From NCBI GenBank assembly GCA_020725025.1, contig DYFV01000050.1, positions 1 through 38,897 of the forward strand: a stretch of 38,897 bases of DNA. Direction: 5' to 3'. This DNA is from Azoarcus sp. GTDB taxonomy: Bacteria; Pseudomonadota; Gammaproteobacteria; Burkholderiales; Rhodocyclaceae. Made by a program: the position numbers and the translations under genes. This document shows, in pieces, positions 1-7,058 of the stretch (position 1 is its first letter; every line of letters begins with the position of its first letter). The notes below the pieces were generated by a model, which did not search any database, was not told the origin of the DNA, and was given only the letters and a program-made list of their open reading frames with translations.

Positions 1-55
1 AGGCGATCTTGTCGGACTTGCCGGCGTCCGCTTCGGCCGCCGCGAGCTTCTCCTT
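1..55. repeat. Left copy of an exact 55-bp inverted terminal repeat
   Basis: The first 55 bases are the exact reverse complement of the last 55 bases of the window (38843-38897); identity breaks at base 56. Both copies lie inside the coding region of paralogous genes, so this is conserved coding sequence and not a transposon end. A perfect match of exactly 55 bp at both ends is what a de Bruijn graph assembler with k=55 would leave when a repeat breaks a contig (inference). The true repeat probably continues beyond the window. Confidence 0.9.
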
Positions 56-250
56 CGCCTGCGCTTCGCTCGCCTGTGCGGCCTCGAGCTGCGCATGCGC
101 TCGCGCGAGCTCCTGCTCGAGCTGGGAGACGCGCGCCCTGAGCTCGGCGGCATCCTGCGTCTGGGCCAGGGCGCCGGCGGGCAGCGCCAGGGCCGCGGCA
201 ACGGCCAGCGCGGACGCGGCGCGTCCGTGTTTCGATGGAGCGATCATCAT
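1..250 (-). CDS. Secreted coiled-coil protein, N-terminal fragment (paralog of the gene at the right end)
   Basis: Only the first 83 codons are present; the gene runs off the left edge. Start ATG at 250 with GGAAGGGG just upstream (a second ATG follows directly). The protein has a charged N-terminus, a hydrophobic Ala/Leu-rich segment and an AxA signal-peptidase site near residue 29 (GALAQTQ). A strongly heptad-like coiled coil follows (LEQELARAHAQLEAA, then EAQAKEKLAAAEAD). The architecture, export signal then short coiled coil, is seen in some outer-membrane porins and in periplasmic tether proteins, but the diagnostic part is missing, so no function is assigned. It is divergent from dctP. 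The copy at 38651 has near-identical mature sequence. Confidence 0.75.
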   Translation of the reverse strand, partial: MMIAPSKHGRAASALAVAAALALPAGALAQTQDAAELRARVSQLEQELARAHAQLEAAQASEAQAKEKLAAAEADAGKSDKIA

Positions 251-798
251 GGAGTCCCCTTCCTTTGAGTTTTGGGTTACCCCGCGGCGGCCCGCGCTCG
301 GCAATTCGTACGCTTCAACTTCCGGGCGCGAATATCCTCTGCCGCGGCAAGGCTCGGAGATAAAACTAGATCTGCCATTTCCCATTCAATAGGCGCGCCG
401 CAGGGAGAACGGCAGAGGTCGCAAGCGGAACATTGCTGCGGTGCACGGGATCGGCTGCCGGGGAATTGGCACGCCGAAACGGCTGAAACATGAAATGGAA
501 TGAATTGGCGGCGGCCATCACCGAGGGATTCGCACAGCGAAGAATTCGCGAGCCTCGGAATTGGCGCGGATTACGCAGTGCGCCACTCTCCCGAACGGCG
601 CAATTGTTCTCGAAGCGACATCCGTCGGTACTGTTTGCGATCTACGTCTTGCGCGGGCGGGTGGTCTGCTGTCTGATCGCCCTGCGGCATACCCCTACTA
701 CGGGCAAGGTCGATGGGCACCGGACCCCGGCGCCCGTCGGTGCCGGACCGAGCCGGGGTGCCAGGCCGCGCACGAAACATCGTTTGGAGACGACGACT
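251..798. other. Intergenic region between the divergent left gene and dctP
   Basis: About 550 bases with no convincing gene; the reading frame open from 490 is only the upstream extension of dctP. It must hold promoters for both divergent genes, but no clear -35/-10 pair was found. The octamer GAATTGGC occurs three times in the same orientation (463-470, 502-509, 558-565) and could be part of an operator. A single TGTCGC-like half-site lies on the minus strand (GCGACA at 615-620), without a good partner. Confidence 0.5.
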
Positions 799-1806
799 AT
801 GACAATGAAGTTCAAGCTGCGGAGCTTGCTGGTTGCGGCGGCCGCGATCGGCTGCCTGTTCGGCCAAGTCGCGCAAGCCGCGACGACCTTGAAGATGGCG
901 ACCGATTCGGGCACCAAGGGCTCGCCCGCCGGAAATGCGCTCAAGAAGTGGGCGGATCTCATCGAGCAGAAGTCGAAGGGCGACATCAAGGTCAAGGTGT
1001 TCTACCAGAACGAGCTCGGCGGCCAGCAGGAGGTGTTCGACCTGCACGTGGCGGGCGACGTCCAGCTCATGCTCAACTGGCCGATGACCTCCTACGACAA
1101 GCGCATCGGCGTCATCTACACCCCGTACATGACCACCTCGTGGGAAGAGGCGCTGAAGGCCTACAGCCCGGGCGGCTGGGTGAACAACCTGCTCGGCGGC
1201 ATCTACAAGGACATCGGCCTCAAGTTCTTCGGCCCCTGGCCCGAAGGCTTCAACGGCGTGGCCACCCGCGGCAAGTACGCCCTCACCATCCCCGATGCGA
1301 AGGACATCAAGGTCCGCACCATGACGGTGTTCCCCGCACCGCAGACGATGCAGGCGCTGGGCTACCAGACCGCCGCGATCGACTGGGGCGAGGTCTACAC
1401 CGCCATGCAGACCGGAGTGGTCGACGGCGAGGCCGGCAACGTGATCTTCTGGGATTACGAGTATTTCCGCGACATCGTCAACACCTACGTGCGCACCAAG
1501 CACTTCTTCATGACGGGCATCCTGAGCATGAACCACAAGGCCTGGGACAAGCTCACGCCCGAGCAGCAGAAGGTCATCAGCGAAGCGTCGCTGGAGATCA
1601 TGAACGAGCAGTTCAAGGCCGCCCGCGAGCAGGACGAGTTCTACGTGAAGAAGGCGACCGAGGCGGGCATCAAGTACATCGAGCCCACCAAGGAGCAACT
1701 GGCCACCCTGGGCAAGGCCGCGCGCGACAATGTCTGGCCGCTGATGGAGAAGGAAATCGGCGCCGACATCGTCAATACGATCCGCCGCAATGCGTCTCCG
1801 CTTTGA
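799..1806 (+). CDS. dctP: TRAP transporter substrate-binding protein DctP
   Basis: Periplasmic solute receptor of a tripartite ATP-independent transporter, which hands its ligand to the DctQ/DctM membrane complex. The 335-residue product starts at ATG 799, eight bases after GGAGA; starting further upstream would put a long basic segment before the signal peptide. Signal peptide is about residues 1-28 (hydrophobic LLVAAAAIGCLFG, cleavage after AQA). The mature part has the family layout, with the usual conserved Arg region (KVRTMTVFP) around residue 175 followed by the GVVDGEAG segment. DctP ligands are usually carboxylates. The substrate here is not readable from sequence, but its place beside a betaine regulator suggests a betaine-related or other zwitterionic carboxylate (inference). 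It heads dctPQM. Confidence 0.93.
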   Translation: MTMKFKLRSLLVAAAAIGCLFGQVAQAATTLKMATDSGTKGSPAGNALKKWADLIEQKSKGDIKVKVFYQNELGGQQEVFDLHVAGDVQLMLNWPMTSYDKRIGVIYTPYMTTSWEEALKAYSPGGWVNNLLGGIYKDIGLKFFGPWPEGFNGVATRGKYALTIPDAKDIKVRTMTVFPAPQTMQALGYQTAAIDWGEVYTAMQTGVVDGEAGNVIFWDYEYFRDIVNTYVRTKHFFMTGILSMNHKAWDKLTPEQQKVISEASLEIMNEQFKAAREQDEFYVKKATEAGIKYIEPTKEQLATLGKAARDNVWPLMEKEIGADIVNTIRRNASPL

Positions 1807-2377
1807 CATGCCGGAAGGCATCGCACACCAGCCCGCCGAGCGGGCTGGTTTTTCGCCCGCAAGGAAGAAGACGAGCTTCGGCCTCCTCGCAGCGCTCGAC
1901 CGGAAAGTCGCATGGCTGCTCGATGCGGCTGCCTTCACCGCGAGCCTGCTGGTGGTCGGGCTGATGCTCTATCTCGTCGTGGCGCGCTACGTGTTCGGCT
2001 GGTCGGTCGTCGGGCTGCTCGAGCTCATCATGATGTTCGGGATGTGGCTGTACATGCTCGGCGTGCTGATCGCGAGCCGGCGCAACGAGCATCTGGTGGT
2101 CGACTTCTTCGAGCAGCAGGTGAAGGCGCCGCGCGTGAAGGCGGTGCTCAAGATCGTGATCGGCTGCGTGACCTTCGCCACCACGGTCTTCTTCGCGATG
2201 CTCGCATGGCGCATGCTCAAGTGGGGATTCGTCCGCCCGCAGTCCACGCCGGGCCTGGGAATCCCTTTGTGGATCCCCCAGTCGGCGATCCTGTTCGCCG
2301 CAGCCGGCTGCACGCTGTATGCGCTGCGCGACATCGTGACCGCGGTGGGCCGTCTCGTCCGCAACTCCAAGGATTGA
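1790..2377 (+). CDS. dctQ: TRAP transporter small permease DctQ
   Basis: Small membrane subunit of the TRAP transporter, 195 residues, with about four hydrophobic helices (VVGLMLYLVVARYVFG; LIMMFGMWLYMLGVLIA; VIGCVTFATTVFFAMLAW; AILFAAAGCTLYAL). The family-typical RYVFGWS and a charged loop with RRNEH are present. Translation can begin only at ATG 1790, overlapping the end of dctP by 17 bases, or at ATG 1808, since no other plausible in-frame start lies before the first helix. Neither has a clear Shine-Dalgarno, so coupling to dctP translation is likely. A perfect hairpin followed by Ts (1827-1853) sits inside the first 22 codons. The N-terminal extension of about 30 residues before the first helix is partly that hairpin. 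Confidence 0.9.
   Translation: MRLRFDMPEGIAHQPAERAGFSPARKKTSFGLLAALDRKVAWLLDAAAFTASLLVVGLMLYLVVARYVFGWSVVGLLELIMMFGMWLYMLGVLIASRRNEHLVVDFFEQQVKAPRVKAVLKIVIGCVTFATTVFFAMLAWRMLKWGFVRPQSTPGLGIPLWIPQSAILFAAAGCTLYALRDIVTAVGRLVRNSKD
1827..1853 (+). terminator. Intrinsic-terminator-like hairpin inside the start of dctQ
   Basis: A perfect 10-bp inverted repeat (ACCAGCCCGC at 1827-1836, loop CGA, GCGGGCTGGT at 1840-1849) is followed directly by a run of five Ts (1849-1853). It lies 21 bases after the dctP stop and within the coding sequence of dctQ. Stem, short loop and U-tract are all as expected for Rho-independent termination. The likely role is partial termination, giving more receptor (DctP) than permease (inference). 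Confidence 0.75.
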
Positions 2378-2381
2378 AGAC

Positions 2382-3677
2382 ATGGAAGGCTTGTTAGGCA
2401 TTGCCCTGCTGCTGGTGCTGATGGTCATCGGCGTGCCCGTCGCGTGGTCGTTCGCCGCGGTGCTGGCGTATCTCACCCTGATCTACGACGTGAACCTCGA
2501 CACGATCATGATGCAGGGCTACCGGTCGCTCGACTCGGTGATCCTCATCGCCCTGCCGCTTTTCGTGCTGACCGGCTATCTGATGCAGGGGGGCGGCATC
2601 GCGCACCGGCTGGTGGAGTTCATCGAGGTCATGATCGGCAAGCGGCGCGGCGGCATGGGCGCGTCGATGGTGCTCGCCTCGGGCATCTTCGGCGCGATCG
2701 CCGGCACCGCCACCGCCGCCGTCGCGTCCATCGGCACGATCATGGTCGGTCCGCTGGAGAAGCGCGGCTACCCGCGGCACTACTCGTCGGCGCTGCTCGG
2801 CATCTCGTCGCTGCTGGGCATCCTGATCCCGCCCTCGATCACCATGATCCTGTTCGCGGTCGTCACCCGCCAGTCGGTCGCGGCCTGTTTCGCGGCTTCG
2901 GTGGGGCCGGCCCTGCTGCTGATCCTGGGCCTGATCGTCGCGAACCGCTTCAGCGTCGGACGACTGTTTCACGAGTCGATGTCGGCCGCGGCGGACGGGC
3001 ACATGGCGGTGACCAAGGGCCGGGCGACCTTCCGCGCCCTGCCGGCGCTGTCCCTGCCGGTGATCATCCTCGGCGGGATCTACGGCGGCGTGTTCACCCC
3101 GACCGAGGCGGCGGCGGTGGCGGCCTTCTCGGCCATCCTGATCGGATTCTTCGTGTATCGCGACCTGACCACGAAGATCTTCGCGCGCAACGTGGTCGCC
3201 GCCGCGGAGACCACCGGCACCGTCATCCTGATCCTGCTCTTCAGCTTCATGATCGGCCGCATCCTGGCCTCCGAGGGCATCCCCCAGGACCTGACCGAGT
3301 GGGTGACGACGCTGGTGCAGAACCCGATCCTGATCCTCATCACGGTCAACATCGTGCTCATCCTCGCCGGGATGATCATGGACGACGTGTCGGTGACGGT
3401 GGTGGTGGCGCCGCTCTTCCTGCCGCTCATGCTCGAGGCGGGCATGCATCCGGTGCACTTCGCCTCCGTGGTGGCCTGCTCGGTGGTGATCGGCGCCAAC
3501 AGCCCCCCGGTCGCGCCCATCCTCTACATGGCCTGCCGCATCGGCGGGGCTTCCATCCACCGCACCGTGCCCCCGGCGTTGGCCCTGATGGCCTTCGTGG
3601 CACTGCCGGTCATGTTCGTGACCACCTTCGTGCCGGAACTGTCGCTGGCGTTGCCGCGCTTGCTGGGCTTCCTCTGA
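2382..3677 (+). CDS. dctM: TRAP transporter large permease DctM
   Basis: Large membrane subunit of the TRAP transporter, thought to be the Na+-coupled translocation channel. It has 431 residues, the usual length, with about a dozen hydrophobic segments and the family hallmarks GIFGAIAGTATAAVASIG (around 100-118), LGILIPPSITM (around 148) and the C-terminal repeat with GMIMDDVSVTVVVAPLFLP and GANSPPVAPILY. It starts four bases after dctQ, with AAGGA at the dctQ stop as Shine-Dalgarno. It ends the transporter operon; no clear terminator follows before the regulator promoter. Confidence 0.95.
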   Translation: MEGLLGIALLLVLMVIGVPVAWSFAAVLAYLTLIYDVNLDTIMMQGYRSLDSVILIALPLFVLTGYLMQGGGIAHRLVEFIEVMIGKRRGGMGASMVLASGIFGAIAGTATAAVASIGTIMVGPLEKRGYPRHYSSALLGISSLLGILIPPSITMILFAVVTRQSVAACFAASVGPALLLILGLIVANRFSVGRLFHESMSAAADGHMAVTKGRATFRALPALSLPVIILGGIYGGVFTPTEAAAVAAFSAILIGFFVYRDLTTKIFARNVVAAAETTGTVILILLFSFMIGRILASEGIPQDLTEWVTTLVQNPILILITVNIVLILAGMIMDDVSVTVVVAPLFLPLMLEAGMHPVHFASVVACSVVIGANSPPVAPILYMACRIGGASIHRTVPPALALMAFVALPVMFVTTFVPELSLALPRLLGFL

Positions 3678-3981
3678 AGCGCCGGGCTCGGCGTTGGCGC
3701 GAATTGAGCGATGGAGGTCGCATTTGGACAAGTGCACCCCGGGCGTCGATCTAAATTAGGCACGAGGCGCCGCCGTCCTCATGTGCTGGTCGTAGGGCGG
3801 CGGGCTGACGATCCCGATGTGCAGGGGGCTATACTCCTTCTCGTAGCTATCACTTCCTGGATATCGTGATCGGCGCCCGATGCGGCGTCGCAGTAGTCGA
3901 GGAGACAGGTTTTCAAAAAAAAGAGTGGTCGATCCACCGGATCGGCTGCCGCGGGACACCACCGATGGTGGAGGAGGAGCG
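3678..3981 (+). promoter_or_regulatory. Promoter region of the GbdR-like regulator with a 21-bp-spaced direct repeat
   Basis: About 300 bases without a gene. At 3695-3731 there are two half-sites exactly 21 bp apart: TGGCGC (3695) and GGTCGC (3716), the second followed by N8 and AA (3730-3731). A possible -10, TAAATT, starts at 3752, 20 bases after the AA. The second half shares 14 identical bases (GAGGTCGCATTTGG) with the site at 31736. The pattern suggests autoregulation by the downstream AraC-type protein (inference). A second -10-like TATACT lies at 3830-3835, with CTGACG upstream at a 19-bp spacing. Confidence 0.5.
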
Positions 3982-5151
3982 ATGGACCAGGAAGGACAGG
4001 CCCGGGGCGCAGTCCGCGTCCGGGCGCATGGCGGTGCGGCGGGTCCCGTGCGGATCGGTTTTCTGCTGCTCGACAACTTCACGCTGATTGCGCATTCGGC
4101 GGCCATCGAGCCCCTGCGCATGGCCAATCACCTGAGCGGGGAGGAGCACTACCAGTGGTTCACGCTCAGCGAGGCCGGCGAGCCGGTGCGCGCGAGCGAC
4201 GGCCAGCGCATCCTGCCGGACGCGCCGATGGGCGACGCGCAGGATCTCGACGTCGTGATCGTCTGTGGTGGGGTCGCGCAGCAACAGGCGATCCGCAAGT
4301 CCCATCTGAGTTTCCTGCAGGCGCAGGCGCGACGCGGCGCCATGATCGGAGGTGTGTGCACCGGCTCCTGGGCGCTCGCGCAGGCGGGGCTCCTCGACGG
4401 CTACCGTGCCAGCATCCACTGGGAATGCATCTCCGGCCTGCAGGAGGCCTTTCCGAAGGTGCTCGTGACGAACCGCCTGTTCACGATCGAGGCGAACCGT
4501 CTGACCGCATCGGGCGGAACCGCCCCGCTGGACATGATGCTCACCCTCATCGGCCAGCAGCACGGGCGCGAGCTCATGGCGGCCATCTCCGAAATGTTCA
4601 TGTGCGAGCGTGTCCGCGGCGAGCAGGAGCACCAGCGGATTCCGCTCAGGCATGTGCTGGGAACCTCGCAGCCCAAGCTGCTCGAGATCGTCGCCCTCAT
4701 GGAGGCCAATATCGAGGAGCCGCTGGAACTGGAGGACCTTGCGGCCATCGCGGGCGTTTCCCGGCGCCAGCTGGAGCGGCTCTTCCTCAAGCATCTGAAT
4801 TGCTCGCCATCCCGCTATTACCTGACGATCCGGATCAACCGCGCGCGCCAACTGTTGCGGCAGACTTCGATGATGATCATCGAGGTGGCCACGGCCTGCG
4901 GCTTCGTGTCGACACCGCATTTCTCCAAGTGCTACCGCGGCTTCTTCGGGGTGCCGCCGAGCAGCGAGCGAACCATCGAGCCGGTCCCGCGCGGCGTGCG
5001 CGGGAGGCGCGAGATCTTCGTCGCCGACGAGAAGCCGGAAACGCCGAACGCCGTCCTGCCGGCCTCGACCGCCGTGCTGGCCCTGATGGCCGCCCGGGGC
5101 GAGGCGACCTACGGCAGCGTCATGCGCCTGCCGGCGCGCGCCTTGTGCTGA
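3982..5151 (+). CDS. gbdR: AraC-family transcriptional regulator with GATase1/DJ-1-like domain (GbdR-like)
   Basis: Likely activator of the betaine-degradation genes; in Pseudomonas, GbdR responds to betaine and dimethylglycine. The start at ATG 3982 is set by GAGGAGGAGCG just upstream and gives 389 residues. Residues about 23-195 form a DJ-1/PfpI-type (GATase1-like) domain, with the nucleophile-elbow motif GGVCTGSWALA around Cys126. Residues about 232-325 are two AraC helix-turn-helix motifs (LEDLAAIAGVSRRQLERLF; IIEVATACGFVSTPHFSKCYRGFFGVPPS). About 60 less conserved residues follow. It sits between the TRAP genes and the dgc operon, has its own promoter region and ends at a strong terminator. 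Naming it GbdR rests on context as well as family; relatives such as ArgR or CdhR have the same domains. Confidence 0.85.
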   Translation: MDQEGQARGAVRVRAHGGAAGPVRIGFLLLDNFTLIAHSAAIEPLRMANHLSGEEHYQWFTLSEAGEPVRASDGQRILPDAPMGDAQDLDVVIVCGGVAQQQAIRKSHLSFLQAQARRGAMIGGVCTGSWALAQAGLLDGYRASIHWECISGLQEAFPKVLVTNRLFTIEANRLTASGGTAPLDMMLTLIGQQHGRELMAAISEMFMCERVRGEQEHQRIPLRHVLGTSQPKLLEIVALMEANIEEPLELEDLAAIAGVSRRQLERLFLKHLNCSPSRYYLTIRINRARQLLRQTSMMIIEVATACGFVSTPHFSKCYRGFFGVPPSSERTIEPVPRGVRGRREIFVADEKPETPNAVLPASTAVLALMAARGEATYGSVMRLPARALC

Positions 5152-5203
5152 GCTAGCGTTTCGCCGCGCCAGACGGGCGCGGCGTACGCGTCGCCCGACA
5201 GCC

Positions 5204-5242
5204 AGACCCGTCCCGGACCCCCGGTCCGCGACGGGTCTTTTT
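5204..5242 (+). terminator. Rho-independent terminator of the regulator gene
   Basis: A 9-bp perfect outer stem (AGACCCGTC at 5204-5212 with GACGGGTCT at 5230-5238) encloses a 6-bp inner stem (CGGACC/GGTCCG) around a CCC loop, with one C-C mismatch between them. Five Ts follow (5238-5242). It lies 53 bases after the regulator stop and separates it from the dipeptidase operon. Confidence 0.9.
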
Positions 5243-5321
5243 GCGTCTACGCCCGCCGAACCGGCACGCGTGGGCGATTGGCGCGCGCCGTGTCGGCGCA
5301 ATCTGCGGTAAGGCGCCGAGA

Positions 5322-5386
5322 TGACGTTTTTTGACTCGTCCCCGTCGTTTCCCGTGCGATAGGCCTTTCGTCCAGGAAGCTATCCT
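5322..5386 (+). promoter_or_regulatory. Possible promoter and weak 21-bp direct repeat upstream of the dipeptidase-dgc operon
   Basis: TGACGT (5322-5327) and CGTCGT (5343-5348) lie 21 bp apart, matching the spacing of the stronger sites upstream of gbcA and the regulator, though each matches TGTCGC at only four of six positions and lacks the AA. TATCCT at 5381-5386 is a possible -10, 22 bases beyond the repeat unit. This is the only promoter candidate I see between the terminator at 5242 and the gene at 5423. Confidence 0.3.
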
Positions 5387-5422
5387 GCGACTCACCAATA
5401 GCGCCCGGCGAGGAGAGTAGAG

Positions 5423-6400
5423 ATGAATCCAAGGGAAATCCACGACAGCGCCGTCGTCATCGACGGACTGATCATTGCGAAGTGGAACAGGGATCTGTTC
5501 GAGGACATGCGTCGGGGCGGCTTGACCGCGGCGAATTGCACCGTTTCGGTGTGGGAAGGATTTCAGGCCACCGTCGACAATATCGCGATGGTCAACCGCC
5601 TGATGGCGGACAACGCCGACCTGGTGATGCCGGTGCGTACCACCGCCGACATCGCCGCCGCCAAGGCGGCCGGCAAGACCGGCATCATCCTCGGCTTCCA
5701 GAACGCGCATGCGTTCGAGGACAAGCTCGGCTACGTCGAGATCTTCAAGAAGCTCGGCGTGGGCATCGTGCAGATGTGCTACAACACCCAGAATCTCGTG
5801 GGCACCGGCTGCTACGAGCGCGACGGCGGGCTCTCCGGCTTCGGCCGCGAGGTCGTCGCCGAGATGAACCGCGTGGGCATCATGTGCGACCTCTCCCACG
5901 TGGGCGCCAAGACCTCCGAGGAAGTCATCCTCGAATCCAAGAAGCCGGTCTGCTACTCCCACTGCCTGCCCTCCGGCCTCAAGGAGCATCCGCGCAACAA
6001 GTCCGACGCGGAGCTCAAGTTCATCGCCGATCACGGCGGCTTCGTCGGCGTGACCATGTTCGCGCCCTTCCTCAAGAAGGGCATCGACTCGACCATCGAC
6101 GACTACGCCGAGGCGATCGAGTACGTGATGAATATCGTCGGCGAGGATGCGATCGGCATCGGCACCGACTTCACCCAGGGTCACGACCAGGCCTTCTTCG
6201 AGTGGCTCACCCACGACAAGGGCTATGCCCGCCGGCTCACCAACTTCGGCAAGATCGTCAATCCGCTCGGCATCCGGACCGTCGGCGAATTTCCCAATCT
6301 GACCGAGACGCTGCTCGGTCGCGGCATGTCCGAGCGTGTCGTGCGCAAGGTCATGGGCGAGAACTGGGTGCGCGTCCTGCGCGAGGTGTGGGGCGCTTAG
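5423..6400 (+). CDS. M19 (renal dipeptidase)-like protein of the betaine operon, metal site incomplete
   Basis: A 325-residue TIM-barrel protein of the membrane dipeptidase (M19) family, with Shine-Dalgarno GAGGAGAG before ATG 5423. The C-terminal half of the classical active site is readable: DLSH (His159), YSH (His180), HPRN (Arg191) and GTDF (Asp249). The N-terminal metal ligands are not. The HxD after the DG at residues 14-15 is replaced by LIIAKWN, and the bridging Glu is Gln93 (GFQNAH). It resembles the conserved gene next to dgcA in Pseudomonas (PA5396, from memory). A conserved place upstream of dgcA suggests action on a methylated amine or amide linked to betaine breakdown, but no substrate can be named. 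It is probably first in the operon running to 13410. Confidence 0.82.
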   Translation: MNPREIHDSAVVIDGLIIAKWNRDLFEDMRRGGLTAANCTVSVWEGFQATVDNIAMVNRLMADNADLVMPVRTTADIAAAKAAGKTGIILGFQNAHAFEDKLGYVEIFKKLGVGIVQMCYNTQNLVGTGCYERDGGLSGFGREVVAEMNRVGIMCDLSHVGAKTSEEVILESKKPVCYSHCLPSGLKEHPRNKSDAELKFIADHGGFVGVTMFAPFLKKGIDSTIDDYAEAIEYVMNIVGEDAIGIGTDFTQGHDQAFFEWLTHDKGYARRLTNFGKIVNPLGIRTVGEFPNLTETLLGRGMSERVVRKVMGENWVRVLREVWGA

Positions 6401-6407
6401 TGATTTC

Positions 6408-6456
6408 CGGGGCGCAGCCCCGCACGACGTCCCCTTCCCCTTGACGGGGAGGGAGA
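6408..6456. repeat. Intergenic GC-hairpin element
   Basis: Two small hairpins in tandem between the dipeptidase and V4R-like genes: CGGGGC-GCA-GCCCCG (6408-6422) and TCCCC-TTGAC-GGGGA (6436-6450). The second resembles the CCCCCTGAAGGGGG motif at about 13600, suggesting a dispersed element. There is no T-run, so termination is not indicated. Confidence 0.45.
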
Positions 6457-6516
6457 ACACCGACCCGCGCCTTGCTGAATCCCATCGCCAATCAGAATGA
6501 ATACTGGAGACTCCAA

Positions 6517-7044
6517 ATGAAGACCGCCCCCCAACTGCCGATCGAAGTCGATTCCGAGACCGGCGTCTGGACCACCGACGCGCTGCCCATGCTGTACGTG
6601 CCGCGCCACTTCTTCATCAACAACCACAAAGGCATCGAAGAAGAGATCGGCGCCGAGCGCTACGCCGAGATCCTCTACAAGGCCGGGTACAAGTCGGCCT
6701 GGCACTGGTGCGAGAAGGAAGCCGCGCTGCACGGGCTTTCCGGCGTGGCCGTGTTCGAGCACTACATGAAGCGGCTGTCCCAGCGTGGCTGGGGCCTCTT
6801 CTCCATCGAGGCGATCGACCTCGACGCCGGCACCTGCCGCGTGCGCCTGGACCACTCGGCCTTCGTGTACGAATACGGCAAGGTCGGCCGCAAGATCGAA
6901 TACATGTTCACCGGCTGGTTCGCCGGCGCGATGGACCAGATCCTGGCCGCCGCCGGCAGCCCGCTGCGCACGCTCGCCGAGCAGACGCAGAGCGCCGCCG
7001 AGGAAGGCTGCGACTACGGCGTGTTCGTCACCCGCCCGCGCTGA
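6517..7044 (+). CDS. V4R-like (DUF5943-type) small protein of the dgc operon
   Basis: A 175-residue soluble protein; ATG 6517 is preferred over an in-frame start at 6472 because TGGAGA lies seven bases upstream and the product then aligns with its paralog at 31896. It resembles the conserved gene upstream of dgcA in Pseudomonas (PA5397-like; I believe the family is called DUF5943). The C-terminal half has the look of a V4R (4-vinyl reductase) small-molecule-binding domain: KYAEIL-like start, YKSAWHWC, AVFEHYMKRLSQRGWG, and FTGWFAGAMDQIL. The Cys pair that usually ends V4R domains is missing here (one Cys remains, GCDYGVF). Reaction unknown; as part of the dgc operon it may bind a pathway intermediate or assist DgcA. 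The stop overlaps the Shine-Dalgarno of dgcA. Confidence 0.8.
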   Translation: MKTAPQLPIEVDSETGVWTTDALPMLYVPRHFFINNHKGIEEEIGAERYAEILYKAGYKSAWHWCEKEAALHGLSGVAVFEHYMKRLSQRGWGLFSIEAIDLDAGTCRVRLDHSAFVYEYGKVGRKIEYMFTGWFAGAMDQILAAAGSPLRTLAEQTQSAAEEGCDYGVFVTRPR

Positions 7045-7058
7045 AGGAGTCACACGCA

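Noticed and set aside
1..55. Inverted terminal repeats as transposon ends
   Set aside because: The repeat lies inside conserved coding sequence of two paralogs, no transposase is present, and the exact 55-bp length is better explained by assembly.
465..485. Sigma-54-type promoter (TGGCAC element) upstream of dctP
   Set aside because: The -24-like element is present but there is no GC-containing -12 element at the right distance.
615..620. TGTCGC half-site on the minus strand upstream of the left-end gene
   Set aside because: The only partner-like hexamer lies at 22 bp rather than 21, and no AA follows after N8 (CA instead), so it does not fit the operator pattern.
490..798. Longer dctP starting at 490
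   Set aside because: The added 103 residues are basic and would precede the signal peptide; a good Shine-Dalgarno supports ATG 799.
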